Assembly (NCBI GenBank): GCA_938038445.1 | Contig: CALHRZ010000010.1 | Location: 80,757 to 144,756, forward strand | Origin: an uncultured bacterium | GTDB lineage: Bacteria; Verrucomicrobiota; Kiritimatiellia; CAIKKV01 | Direction: 5' to 3' | DNA: 64,000 nucleotides | In this document: in pieces, positions 18,263 through 27,630 of the stretch | Layout of the letters: each line of letters opens with the position of its first letter | How positions within the stretch are numbered: position 1 is the first letter of the stretch | Program-made: the position numbers and the translations under genes | The notes under the pieces: generated by a model | Told to the model about the DNA's origin: nothing | Database searches by the model: none | Seen by the model: the letters and a program-made list of their open reading frames with translations, nothing else

Positions 18263-21200
18263 GGGCGTTTTTACCGGATTCATCTCTTTCTGCAGCGTCT
18301 TGAAGCGCGAGCGATCCCTTATCGCGCTCAGCTTTCTGTTCTGTTCTCCGATTTTGAAAGCCGACTCATGCGTTCTCCTGCTCCAACCGCCTCTGCCCTC
18401 CGTTGGCCGTTCAGATGTTCGAGACGCGGGCATTCGGGCGGAACAAACGGTTGCGCTTTTTCTCCGAGAGTGGTTGGAGCAGGAACCGGCTGTCCGTCTG
18501 GTCGACGAGTCGCAGAGCGTCGCCCTGTTCCGAACCCTTCAGAGTCCTGCCTGGCGGCGGAAACCGGAAGACAATCTGCTGCCCCTGATTCGTCCCTGTG
18601 CGGCAGTGGATGCCCTTGCCACGTGGCGATGGCGTGAAGGCGTTCTCTCTTTAACATTGCATCGCCAGAAGGGCGTCTCCCGTTTTGAGTTCCGTTGGCC
18701 GTCCGCCGCCTCGGCTCCTTCTGCTCTTGCAGGCATCACCAGCGTCCTTGCGCGTGCTCTTTCTGTTCCGTTCACGAATTGTCCGCTCGGGCGAACGATT
18801 CCCGAGGACGATGGCGCGTTACTGGAAACCGTTTATATGGCCCGCCGTTTCCGGGCCGACTGGGTTAACAACTCCGGCGAGGCCCGGCTCGAATTGCTGC
18901 AGCCCTACAACAAACGACTAACGCCCTGGATTGCGGCGGCTATTCTGAATGCCGCCGCAACGCTTTCTTCTGACAAACGGAATCCGCAGCATCCCGAATC
19001 GGGGATTCTGATGGCTCAGATGGCGCTTCCGGCTGTACTTGGCACTCCCTTTGAAAACGAGGCGCATCAATTCTTCCGTCTAAACCGTTTTCAAACCCAG
19101 ATTCTGGAAAGGGCGATGTTGGACATGATCCGGCCATCCGCGCGCGATCCGTTGGATACGACTTCAGCGTCTTCCGCAAATCTTCTGGCCGATGTGCAAG
19201 ACGAGGTCGTGAACGCGCTGGGCGGCCCACGCACCCCGGAGCAAACGGCTGGCGCAATTCGATGTCTGGGGACCCTCCGTTCCCGAGCGGCGTTGCCCTT
19301 GTTCGAAGCGTTATTCCGATCCGAACGCCCGCTATGGCGGCAGGCGGTGGCGAACGCGCTGAGAGAATTCGAGCCGCCTGCCGGCCGGATGGAATTGGAG
19401 CGGCTGGCAACGGATGCCGACATTTCCGTTTCCACGGAAGCTCTTTATTCCTTGTGGAAACGGGGAGAATTGAAACAGCCGACTGTTCTGGTTACGCGGG
19501 CGATGCAGCGGCTGAGTCAAACAACCTGTGACAGCGCGGCGGTGGAAATTCTGGCGGTGGAGGGGGGGGCGGAAGTGGCGAATCGTTTGAAACAGGTTTT
19601 GCGATCAAACCGCGTGGAGTGCCGTCAGTGGGCGGTGCGCGGACTGATCCGCCTTCAGGCAATGGATCGGGAGGTGATTGACGCGCTGCTTTGCGATCCC
19701 GATGCGCGTGCTCTTCAAACGGTTCTGGATCATCTTCCTGCGGCCGTCCTTCCCGACGTGTTCGATCGCCTGAAAGTTCTCGCGAATCATACCCACGGCT
19801 CCTTAGCCGAGGCGGCTCGCCGTCGGCTGGCTTCCTTGGCCCCCGATGAACCCATGGCGCGGCGCCGATTTGAGCTCGATGTGGAGCATCCGTATGTCCG
19901 CCGTCGGATTGTTTTGGAACTGAGCGAAGACTCCACTGAGAGCGCTCTGAAACTTCTTCGCGAGGCATGCCGAAATTCTGATCCCCATACCCGGGCCGCG
20001 GCATTGCAAGGTCTGGCCCGACGAGAGGCGGATGGCGCTGCGGAAATCGCCCTCGATCGGCTGACGGATGAGCACCGCTGGGTGGTTCTTTATGCGGCGG
20101 CGGTGCTTGCGGACATCGCCCGCCCGTGCGATGCCGGGCGGCTCCGCGTGGCGATCCGGGCGGAGACCGAACCCGCCGTTCGGCGTCATTTGGAAATAGC
20201 GCTCGCCCGTGCGGAGTTCCGTTCCCCTGAGCCCACCCTGATTCCCGTTCATGGGATTCCGACCAATCGGACCGTGGTGTTTCTCTGCGGGCATGGGGAA
20301 GAGGCGCCCCGTTCGCCGATTCACGGGTACTATCAACTCGCGTACAAGCCAGACGAAGCGGCACGCGCCGCCCATGCGGCAGGGAAAATCATTTTGGCCC
20401 GTGCGAACCAGACGGCGCGGCATCCCGGTTTTGTGTTTTTCCATGACCGATGGGGAGACGGTTTTTGGCTGGGTTTGGAAGAGGAGTTTGGGGATCTCAC
20501 GGCGCTTGACGGTATTGTGGTCGGCGAGGAAAGCATGTCTTTCCGACCTTTTCAACTGTGGGAAATGGGGTGGCGGTTATTCTGCCGTGAGGAGGGTATC
20601 GATCCGGATCGGATTCACGGGGATCGGGAACAACTGACGGAGATGGAAAAAGCGGCCTGGTGGCGATGGGAGCAGCGGGTCTCCATCGAAGGATTTAACC
20701 TGATCTATGAATACATCAAGACACGCTTTGGCGTCCTACGGCCCGGTTTTCAAGTTTGCACATTCATGCCCGACCAAAATGGCCCTTGCGAATTCGACCA
20801 GGATTGGCGATTCGATATCGGCGCCGGTTACTACTACGAAACGAACAACCGCCACCGTTATACCCAAATTCGGCGTTTCAAAACCGTCTGGCCGGATCGG
20901 CCGGTGATCTGGTTGGTGGACGCAACGGCCCGAAGCCTCCACCAGCCTCTCAACTATCAGTTCACCCCCGGTTCGAATACCGTTCCCGATCCCGGCAGTC
21001 CTCTTTTGGCCGATGCCCTCTGCGCCTGGATGGCGGGGGCTCACCCCGGGTATTTCTATGCGCGGCTTGCGCTCTCAAAAGACATGAAGCCCGGGCCGAA
21101 CGCCTCAGGTAAATGGGTATTTCTCGAAGACCTTTCGCCGCGCAGCCCGTTGCTCCAGGAGATTGTGGATCACATATTCCGTGGAGTCGAGGATCACTAT

Positions 21201-22415
21201 CGGACATTGGAGGGGCTGAAGGCGCTGAAGGGGGCGCCGGATGCGGCACTTTCCCACATGGCCAGCGGGACGAAGGACGGAGTTCTGGATCACCTCATCG
21301 ATGAAAAAGTCGAGGAGGATCCGATTCGGAAGCGCGTGGAAAAGGAAAAGGAAGCGATGAGGTGGGGTCTCCTGCTTGAACGATCGTTTGCCTGGGAATG
21401 GGCGCGTCTTCTGGCGGATCTTCCGCCGCCTCCTTCTCCGGACCCCGTTCTTCTGGTCGGCGATCTCCGGGCGGAGACCGGGGGGCTCCGTCTGCCCAAC
21501 TCCTACGATGCGCTTCATCAGGTCAATGCGATCGCCGGCCGTCCGCTTGGCCGCTATCGGTTCATCGCAATTGCCAATGGCGAAAAGGAGCCTGTGGCGC
21601 TATCGGTCCGAACCAACCTCTTGCAGTGGCTGCAGGCAACGCCAGGAATTCTTTATGTGCATGGGCGGTTGGATTCCGAAGATCATCAGGAGAAATGGCC
21701 ATGGGCTTCGGATCTTCGGTTTCGCGAAAACAGTTATGAGATCATTTCGACGGTTGCGGAACCCCTTGAAGGAGAGAGCGCGCGCGCTTCGCTGGTCTTT
21801 TGGCAGGGAGCGGGGTACAGGGGAGGCGTTGTTTTTGACGGAGGCGCCATCTCCTTCGCATCGCTTCGCGACCATCTGAATCGCCTGGTTTCATCGCGGG
21901 CGATCGGGTGGCGGTTCTCCGGCCCGATCGGTGTCGAAGCCGTCTCCTGGAATGGAGTGAAGGCGATGGTGTCTTGCCGGCGTGCGGCGGTCGAGGAAGC
22001 CGTTTTGGAGGGGCTGGACCCGATGACCGGCCGGCGAAATCCGATGCTTCCCCGCAATCGAACCGGCGCTCTCACAATCGAATCGTTTCGTGGTCAGCAT
22101 TTGGTTGTGACCAACGGATGGTCCTTGATATCGGAGTTCCCTCTGGAGGAGGGCCAATGGAGGGTGAATGTCGGCGAAGCCGTGGGGCGAGCGAACGGTC
22201 TTTTACGTGTGGTCACGGAGTCTCGGATCACGCCCTACGGTCCGGATGGGGAGCCGCTTCCTTTGGTACCGGAGAACCGGTTGTTTTCCTGGCTTCTTGA
22301 AAGGGAGGAGCCGGGGTTTGCGGTACGGGAAACCGACGCTGGAGTCGTGACCTGGATTCGGGCTCAGGGAATGGTCCGTATGGTTTTTAACGGGTCGCAA
22401 ACGGAGAAACTGTAA
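18255..22415 (+). CDS. Large HEAT-repeat protein with putative glycosidase-like domain
   Basis: The ATG at 18255 overlaps the regulator's end and follows AGGTGA; the 1386-residue product has a likely signal peptide (RSLIALSFLFCSPILKADS). Residues about 35-210 are a domain of unknown type. Residues about 315-655 form HEAT-like alpha repeats (AGAIRCLGTLRSRAALPLFE; VRRRIVLELSEDSTESAL; HTRAAALQGLARREADGA). Residues about 665-1000 look like a TIM-barrel type region rich in aromatic residues (PGFVFFHDRWGDGFWLGLEE; TRFGVLRPGFQVCTFMPDQN), with no catalytic pair I can assign. The C-terminal third contains LLVGDLRAETGGLRLPNSYD and beta-rich segments. It abuts GH31 (TAATG overlap). Probably an exported glycan-binding or processing protein; no named family recognised. 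Confidence 0.7.
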   Translation: MGEGVFTGFISFCSVLKRERSLIALSFLFCSPILKADSCVLLLQPPLPSVGRSDVRDAGIRAEQTVALFLREWLEQEPAVRLVDESQSVALFRTLQSPAWRRKPEDNLLPLIRPCAAVDALATWRWREGVLSLTLHRQKGVSRFEFRWPSAASAPSALAGITSVLARALSVPFTNCPLGRTIPEDDGALLETVYMARRFRADWVNNSGEARLELLQPYNKRLTPWIAAAILNAAATLSSDKRNPQHPESGILMAQMALPAVLGTPFENEAHQFFRLNRFQTQILERAMLDMIRPSARDPLDTTSASSANLLADVQDEVVNALGGPRTPEQTAGAIRCLGTLRSRAALPLFEALFRSERPLWRQAVANALREFEPPAGRMELERLATDADISVSTEALYSLWKRGELKQPTVLVTRAMQRLSQTTCDSAAVEILAVEGGAEVANRLKQVLRSNRVECRQWAVRGLIRLQAMDREVIDALLCDPDARALQTVLDHLPAAVLPDVFDRLKVLANHTHGSLAEAARRRLASLAPDEPMARRRFELDVEHPYVRRRIVLELSEDSTESALKLLREACRNSDPHTRAAALQGLARREADGAAEIALDRLTDEHRWVVLYAAAVLADIARPCDAGRLRVAIRAETEPAVRRHLEIALARAEFRSPEPTLIPVHGIPTNRTVVFLCGHGEEAPRSPIHGYYQLAYKPDEAARAAHAAGKIILARANQTARHPGFVFFHDRWGDGFWLGLEEEFGDLTALDGIVVGEESMSFRPFQLWEMGWRLFCREEGIDPDRIHGDREQLTEMEKAAWWRWEQRVSIEGFNLIYEYIKTRFGVLRPGFQVCTFMPDQNGPCEFDQDWRFDIGAGYYYETNNRHRYTQIRRFKTVWPDRPVIWLVDATARSLHQPLNYQFTPGSNTVPDPGSPLLADALCAWMAGAHPGYFYARLALSKDMKPGPNASGKWVFLEDLSPRSPLLQEIVDHIFRGVEDHYRTLEGLKALKGAPDAALSHMASGTKDGVLDHLIDEKVEEDPIRKRVEKEKEAMRWGLLLERSFAWEWARLLADLPPPPSPDPVLLVGDLRAETGGLRLPNSYDALHQVNAIAGRPLGRYRFIAIANGEKEPVALSVRTNLLQWLQATPGILYVHGRLDSEDHQEKWPWASDLRFRENSYEIISTVAEPLEGESARASLVFWQGAGYRGGVVFDGGAISFASLRDHLNRLVSSRAIGWRFSGPIGVEAVSWNGVKAMVSCRRAAVEEAVLEGLDPMTGRRNPMLPRNRTGALTIESFRGQHLVVTNGWSLISEFPLEEGQWRVNVGEAVGRANGLLRVVTESRITPYGPDGEPLPLVPENRLFSWLLEREEPGFAVRETDAGVVTWIRAQGMVRMVFNGSQTEKL

Positions 22416-24850
22416 TGACCGAAGGAGTTCGATTTTCTGCGGCCGCGGAGTTTGTGGGCGTTGGCCCGGAGATTCTTCTTCACAAACGGCGTTTTATCTG
22501 CCTTTCGCCAACCTTAGTTCGGATCGAGTTTTCGCCCGACGGACGTTTCGAGGACCGGCGCAGTATGGTCGCCTATTCGCCGCGCCGGCCCATTCCATTC
22601 CGGGCGGTGGTACGGGATGGACGTTGGACCATACTCGAGACGGGAGGGATGGAGATTCGGGCAACCGATCATGATCACCCTTTCAACCGGCTCAACCTGG
22701 AAATCCGATGGAACGACGGGCGGCTTATCCAGTTCTGGCGTCCTGGCGATCGGGATTACCAAAACCTTGGGGGTGCCCTTCGTTCCCTCGATCGGTATGG
22801 CGGGGAAGCGGCTCGGCTTGATGGGGTACATCCGGCGGGAATGGAGTCCCCCGATTTCAGCGCGACCAACTGGCCTGCCTGGATTCAATGCGAGGTGGAT
22901 CCGCCCTACGAGAATCTTCATCCCAGTCCTCCGGCAACATTCAACCGCGGGCATTGGCTCGCATGGGCGCGTAACGAACGAAACGACGGGCGGTTTCTGG
23001 AACGGACCTTCAATTGGTACAAGGATGCGCGGAAATTCGCGCCTGGGATCCTTTCCGCATCCGGGTATTTCTTCCTCAACGATTCGGACACCGCGGTGTT
23101 GGACGATGAGGGTTTTCCAATCGAGCGGAACAGGCCGGGCACTCAGGATTGGTATTTCTTCGCGTATGGAAAAAACTATCGGCAGGCGTTGGCCGATTTT
23201 CGGCTGTTGAGCGGCGCCGGCGCCTTGCCTCCTCGAAAGAGTCTCGGCATTCAATTTTCGCGGTGGCCAGCGTTTACGGAGGCCGAAATCGAGGAATTGG
23301 TCCGTTCCTTTGCGGCCAACGGCTATCCCCTGTCCACGATCATTCTGGATATGGAATGGCACAAAAAAGGGTGGGGCCATTGGGAGTTCAATCCGGATCT
23401 GATTTCTGATCCGGTCCGCTTCTTCCAAAAGTGCCATGCGTTTGGTCTCGATGTTGTCTTCAACGATCATCCGCTCGATGTGCGGGAAGACGATGTTCAT
23501 TTTGAGCGGTACGTGGAACTGGCTGGTTCGGAGGTGGAGATACGGGAACGCGAATACAACGGTAAACGCGTGCGGATGGCAAAGGTGGACATTTGCGACA
23601 AGCAACAGAATCGTTCGTTTTGCCAAGTGTGCCATCAACCGATTTTGAACATGGGGTTGGACTATTGGTGGAACGATGGCTCGCGGGGGCAGATGGCGGC
23701 AACGTGCGGTCAACTGGTGGCTAACAAGACCTTTTATGAAGAAAGCGAGCGCAACGGGCGCCGCGGAATGCTGTTGGCGCGGTATGGCGGTTTGGGATCG
23801 CACCGTTATGGCGCCGTGTTTACGGGAGATGCCAACTCCGACGATGAGGTGTTGAGGCTGGAATGCGAATACACGATTCGCATGGGCGGAGTGGGGGTAT
23901 CCCTTGTGAGCCATGACATCGGCGGATTCATGGCGCCGAAAAATCAGGTCCGAAAGAACCGGGAAGGAATCGAGATTCTCGATCCCGCCCGTTATCTCCG
24001 CTGGCTTCAGTTGGGCGTATTCAGTCCGATCCTTCGCTTCCATTCGGCGCCCGGGTGCGGGAGCCGGCGTCCCGATGTTTATGACGCCGAACTGGGAGGT
24101 GCGTGCCGACGGTGGCTTCGGATGCGGCATAGCCTTTTACCGTACATTTACACGGCGGCGCGGGAGCACACGGACACCGGCATTCCGATCGTGCGGGGTT
24201 TGTTCCTTGAGCATCCGGAGGATGAGCACGCGTATCGCTATGATCAGTTCTATTTCGGGCCGGCATTGATTGTGGCGCCGGTCCTTTCCGGGGGCGCCTG
24301 CGAACGGGAGATATTTCTTCCCGAAGCGCCTGGGACCGCCGGACCCAACGGCGGGTGGTGGCGATTCGAAAGCGCGGAACGCCAGAAAGGCGGTCTGACG
24401 ATCGTGACACCGGTGGCGCTGGAAGACGTTCCGGTGTTTGTTCGCCCGGGCTCGGTGATTCCGCGGCAGGATCCGGATGGAGACATTCACTCAGGGCATG
24501 TGCGTCAACTTATCCTGGATGTATATCCCGGGGCGTCGGGAGAATCTTTTTTGTACGAGGATGACAGTTGGTCGGTGCAATACCGCGACGGCCGCTTTTG
24601 CCGGACGCGGTTTTGTCTGACGCATCGCGAGGAGGAGATCGAGATCGCGGGCGAGGTCGTGGAAGGCGAACCGCTAGAGCCGCAGCGGAATGTGGCCGTG
24701 GAGATCTCGCTTCCTCGTCCGCCGGCGGCTGTTCGAGATGAAAGCGGTAGGAACCTTCCGTGGAAATCGCTTGCGACTCCGGGGCGCTATCGGTTCGAAG
24801 GGGGAGGCTGCAGCGCTGCGGCCTCCTGGCGCGTCCACCTGGAAATATAG
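22415..24850 (+). CDS. GH31 family alpha-glycosidase
   Basis: An 811-residue GH31 enzyme (alpha-glucosidase, alpha-xylosidase or related retaining activity). Evidence: an N-terminal beta-sandwich, then LPPRKSLGIQFSRWPAFTEA, STIILDMEWHKKGWGHWEFN, GLDYWWNDGSRG (Asp421, the expected nucleophile position), RYGGLGSHRYGAVFTGD (Asp472, likely acid/base) and SLVSHDIGGFMAP. SPILRFHS, YIYTAARE and FYFGPALIVAPVLSG belong to the barrel end and the proximal C-terminal domain. No signal peptide, hence cytoplasmic. Start and upstream stop share bases as TAATG, indicating coupling. Exact substrate is not readable. Confidence 0.93.
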   Translation: MTEGVRFSAAAEFVGVGPEILLHKRRFICLSPTLVRIEFSPDGRFEDRRSMVAYSPRRPIPFRAVVRDGRWTILETGGMEIRATDHDHPFNRLNLEIRWNDGRLIQFWRPGDRDYQNLGGALRSLDRYGGEAARLDGVHPAGMESPDFSATNWPAWIQCEVDPPYENLHPSPPATFNRGHWLAWARNERNDGRFLERTFNWYKDARKFAPGILSASGYFFLNDSDTAVLDDEGFPIERNRPGTQDWYFFAYGKNYRQALADFRLLSGAGALPPRKSLGIQFSRWPAFTEAEIEELVRSFAANGYPLSTIILDMEWHKKGWGHWEFNPDLISDPVRFFQKCHAFGLDVVFNDHPLDVREDDVHFERYVELAGSEVEIREREYNGKRVRMAKVDICDKQQNRSFCQVCHQPILNMGLDYWWNDGSRGQMAATCGQLVANKTFYEESERNGRRGMLLARYGGLGSHRYGAVFTGDANSDDEVLRLECEYTIRMGGVGVSLVSHDIGGFMAPKNQVRKNREGIEILDPARYLRWLQLGVFSPILRFHSAPGCGSRRPDVYDAELGGACRRWLRMRHSLLPYIYTAAREHTDTGIPIVRGLFLEHPEDEHAYRYDQFYFGPALIVAPVLSGGACEREIFLPEAPGTAGPNGGWWRFESAERQKGGLTIVTPVALEDVPVFVRPGSVIPRQDPDGDIHSGHVRQLILDVYPGASGESFLYEDDSWSVQYRDGRFCRTRFCLTHREEEIEIAGEVVEGEPLEPQRNVAVEISLPRPPAAVRDESGRNLPWKSLATPGRYRFEGGGCSAAASWRVHLEI

Positions 24851-24863
24851 GAGGTACTCTGCC

Positions 24864-25409
24864 ATGATATGGAAAGATGGGATTCAAATCGCGTGCTTGC
24901 TTTTGATGCCTCTTGCGTTAAAAGCGGCTTCGAATCAGTGGATCCAGGGCGCATCGGGGGAATACCGCTGGAGCGATGGAGACAATTGGGAAGGCGGAAA
25001 CCGACCGAGCAGTGCGACGGACACGGTGGTAGCGGTTCTTTCCAATTCCGCATATCTGTCCGCAGGATTTCTGCAGATTAGCCTCAATGATGGGGGTCCG
25101 CTGACGCTCAATCGTTTGATTCCGCGTGGGACGGGCCCCTCCAGCGGATGGGCGACGAATGTTGTGCGGGGGGACGCTATAACATTTGACGGAACCACGC
25201 CCGCCATCGACTACGATCACCGCAGCAATTTCGTTTATATCCCTGAAAAAGACCCGGTTCTGAACAAAACGCTTCAGGTTCAGACAACAGGCAATGATAC
25301 ACCTCTTGACTCGCTAATCTCTTCTGGAACGCATAGTGGAGTGGGGTGGGTCTGGTCAAGCCCGAAGGAATGCAAGTCGTTTGTCCGGGTGACGGCCGAG
25401 TTCTTTTAA
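24864..25409 (+). CDS. Secreted beta-strand protein, frameshifted near the C-terminus
   Basis: The ATG follows AGGAGG at good spacing; the 181-residue frame opens with a signal peptide (IQIACLLLMPLALKAAS) and then RWSDGDNWEGGNRPSSATD, the motif seen in autotransporter-associated beta-strand proteins. The frame ends at 25409 with an atypical tail. In the +2 frame, open from 25337, the sequence instead reads GLVKPEGMQVVCPGDGR and LLTFPEKGTVIWIR, ending in TAA at 25445-25447. That end matches the GT-x-x-x-[IV]-R tail of three neighbours. A single indel between 25337 and 25360, beside GTGGGGTGGG, would restore a protein of about 193 residues. Function: exported, probably surface or periplasmic; unknown. 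Confidence 0.7.
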   Translation: MIWKDGIQIACLLLMPLALKAASNQWIQGASGEYRWSDGDNWEGGNRPSSATDTVVAVLSNSAYLSAGFLQISLNDGGPLTLNRLIPRGTGPSSGWATNVVRGDAITFDGTTPAIDYDHRSNFVYIPEKDPVLNKTLQVQTTGNDTPLDSLISSGTHSGVGWVWSSPKECKSFVRVTAEFF

Positions 25410-25481
25410 CCTTTCCCGAAAAAGGAACGGTGATCTGGATCCGATAAAAGAAAGAGACCAAAAAGGAGGATGGGAAAGGCC

Positions 25482-27050
25482 ATGAAAATCCATTCTCGAA
25501 ACGTAACTTGGATTATGCATCTGATGATGGCAAGCAGTTTCGCCGTTTTGTCTCCGCTTGTCGGGCATTGCGCGGTTCGCGTGTGGTTGGCGGCACAGAC
25601 CAACGATTGGTGGGTGGCAGGAAATTGGAGTGACGAAACCCTCCCCGCAGACGGCGATGACGTTCTGATCGCCAACGGAAGTGGTGTCCTTCTTACAAGT
25701 TCGACTCCGGCACTAGCATCGGTGACCCTTACCAACGGGTCGGTATTGATTTTTTCCAACTGGACGACCAGCGTAACAGCCGATGAAATTCTTATCGCTT
25801 CGAATTCAATCATGACATGCGCGGGGCCATTTACCAATGAGCCTGACATGTCAAATCGTGTGTATGTCGTCTGCTCCAATCTGACAATCCTACCCGGTGG
25901 CCAGATCAACGTATCAGGACGGGGATATAAAGGGGGCGACACCAGCAAGAATGGGTACGGCCCGGGCGGCGGGACGGGGTCGACGTGGGTGCCTCACGGG
26001 GCTGGTCATGGGGGATATGGCGGTAGGATGAACGGTTTTGATTGGCAATTCGGCGGTGTTACCTATGGAAATCCCCTGTCGCCTGAGACCCCCGGCAGCG
26101 GAGGCGGAGGATCGACACAGGCACCGGGAACCGCAGGAGGGGGAGCAGTCAGGATCGCCGCCTCCGGCCGTGTTACCGTAGGGGGTGATATGATAGCGGA
26201 CGGGATACCGGATAATAAAGTGAGGGCGGGAACTGGGAGCGGAGGGAGTATCTACATTACTTGTCGGACTCTTGTAGGTTCCGGCCGAATCAGCGCCAGC
26301 GGTGGTCGGGCAACCTACACGGGAACCGAAGCGGGAAGCGGTGGCGGAGGGCGAATTGCGGTTGTCAACGATTCTTCCGCTCAAGCCTACGAAGCGAAGC
26401 CTTCCCTCACGTTTCTGGCTACTGAAGGACTTCGGGTTTCCAACCCCCAATGTCGTGGTGGAATCGGCTCCATTTATCTCTCGGATTCCCGATTTCTGGC
26501 CGGAACGCTTTCGAACGTGTGGGGTAGGATTGAGGGGCCGTCTACTATTCATGCTGATCACATGGACGTGATTGATCGGCGTTTCGGGTTTGGAAGGGAT
26601 GTGGATGTCATTGTGTCGAACAACGTTGTTGTTTCGGGAGCCTGGGCGCGGCTCGAGTTGGCAGTTTCCGATGTGAGTTATATTGGATTTCCGTGTTATC
26701 GTACAGCGCCGATTGGGGGATTGCGCTTTTCTGTGGGGGGGACTTTGACCCTGACCAATGGCGCGCGGATGGTGGTCGGGAGCGGGCCGTTGGCGCAGCC
26801 TGAAGGGGGGACAGGCACGCTGGTTTCAGTTGCCGGCCGTTTTGACGTGGGAACGGGATGCTGGGTTGAAGTCCACAGCGATCCAACGAATGGCGCTTCT
26901 CCTGCGTTCTGGTGTGGTTATCTGACCATTTATTCAAATGCCGGTTTTACGGCAGGTCCGTGGTCCATTGCGGGGGGGGGAATGGACGATCACGGCTGGT
27001 GGCTTCGCAGCTGCATGGGGCAGTGTTTCCTATGCCGGGTCCGGAAATAG
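25482..27050 (+). CDS. Secreted glycine-rich beta-helix-like protein, N-terminal part (frameshifted)
   Basis: The ATG at 25482 lies 12 bases after AGGAGG; an in-frame ATG at 25470 is too close to the SD. A signal peptide (MMASSFAVLSPLVGHCA) precedes VWLAAQTNDWWVAGNWSDET, the same W/NW module as in the neighbouring secreted proteins. Then come glycine-rich repeats such as YGPGGGTGSTWVPHGAGHGG, GTGSGGSIYITCRTL and GSGGGGRIAVVNDSS. The frame breaks at a run of nine G (26972-26980) and ends 70 bases later in unrelated sequence. The next frame continues the same repeat pattern to 27630. Together they encode one protein of about 715 residues. Likely extracellular adhesin or glycan-contact protein; function unproven. 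Confidence 0.75.
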   Translation: MKIHSRNVTWIMHLMMASSFAVLSPLVGHCAVRVWLAAQTNDWWVAGNWSDETLPADGDDVLIANGSGVLLTSSTPALASVTLTNGSVLIFSNWTTSVTADEILIASNSIMTCAGPFTNEPDMSNRVYVVCSNLTILPGGQINVSGRGYKGGDTSKNGYGPGGGTGSTWVPHGAGHGGYGGRMNGFDWQFGGVTYGNPLSPETPGSGGGGSTQAPGTAGGGAVRIAASGRVTVGGDMIADGIPDNKVRAGTGSGGSIYITCRTLVGSGRISASGGRATYTGTEAGSGGGGRIAVVNDSSAQAYEAKPSLTFLATEGLRVSNPQCRGGIGSIYLSDSRFLAGTLSNVWGRIEGPSTIHADHMDVIDRRFGFGRDVDVIVSNNVVVSGAWARLELAVSDVSYIGFPCYRTAPIGGLRFSVGGTLTLTNGARMVVGSGPLAQPEGGTGTLVSVAGRFDVGTGCWVEVHSDPTNGASPAFWCGYLTIYSNAGFTAGPWSIAGGGMDDHGWWLRSCMGQCFLCRVRK

Positions 27051-27630
27051 GAGATGGGGGTGGGGACCAGGAGGCGGATATGCCGGCGGTGGTGCAGGGC
27101 ACGGGGGAGCGGGATATCCGTATAACGGTCAGGGCGGGCTCACCAACGACTCGGCGGATGCGCCCTTCTGGCCCGGTAGCGGCGGCGGATGCGGCAATCA
27201 GTCATGGGGTGGTGGAGGAATTGGCGGAGGATTGATACGGGTTGTGGTCAACGAAACAGCTCGATTCAGAGCCGGAGCTAAGATTGAAGCCGACGGCGGC
27301 AACGGTCGATATTTTACCAACCTCGATCGAGTAGGCGGCGGAGGGGCAGGAGGAGGTATCTATCTCCGCTGCAGGAAGTTTGAAGCAGATGACAACGTGC
27401 ATTTCTCGGCGCGGGGAGGCATGGCGGCATTGAATACGGGTGGTGGGGGCGGTGGCGGACTCATTGCAGTCTGGCGAGTCATAGACACCTCGATTGGGAC
27501 AGTTATCACGGACGTCTCCGGGGGCCGAGGGCGCTATCTGAACGCTGATGAGCCAGCATATGACGGCGAGGCTGGCACGGTTGTCTGGGGCTGGCTGCCG
27601 GCAAGAGGAACGTTGATTTATATTCGATAG
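26938..27630 (+). CDS. C-terminal part of the frameshifted glycine-rich secreted protein
   Basis: This frame overlaps the end of the preceding one and has no SD or signal peptide. From just after the G run (26981) it reads as the second copy of the glycine-rich unit found upstream: WGPGGGYAGGGAGHGGAGYP, GGGGAGGGIYLRCRKF and GGGGGGGLIAVWRV align with YGPGGG, GSGGSIYITCRTL and GSGGGGRIAVV of the first copy. It ends VVWGWLPARGTLIYIR, the shared C-terminal tail. I treat it as the 3' exon-like half of the same gene, separated by one indel in the homopolymer, not as an independent gene. Its stop overlaps the GTG of the next gene. Confidence 0.7.
   Translation: MPVLRQVRGPLRGGEWTITAGGFAAAWGSVSYAGSGNRRWGWGPGGGYAGGGAGHGGAGYPYNGQGGLTNDSADAPFWPGSGGGCGNQSWGGGGIGGGLIRVVVNETARFRAGAKIEADGGNGRYFTNLDRVGGGGAGGGIYLRCRKFEADDNVHFSARGGMAALNTGGGGGGGLIAVWRVIDTSIGTVITDVSGGRGRYLNADEPAYDGEAGTVVWGWLPARGTLIYIR
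26972..26980 (+). repeat. Run of nine G at the frameshift point
   Basis: Loss of one G, or gain of two, would join the two halves of the glycine-rich protein in frame. This could be a consensus error or a slippage-prone switch. Confidence 0.9.

Noticed and set aside
22514-24130. Minus-strand 538-codon ORF inside GH31
   Set aside because: Shadow frame of a confidently assigned enzyme; its translation shows no domain.
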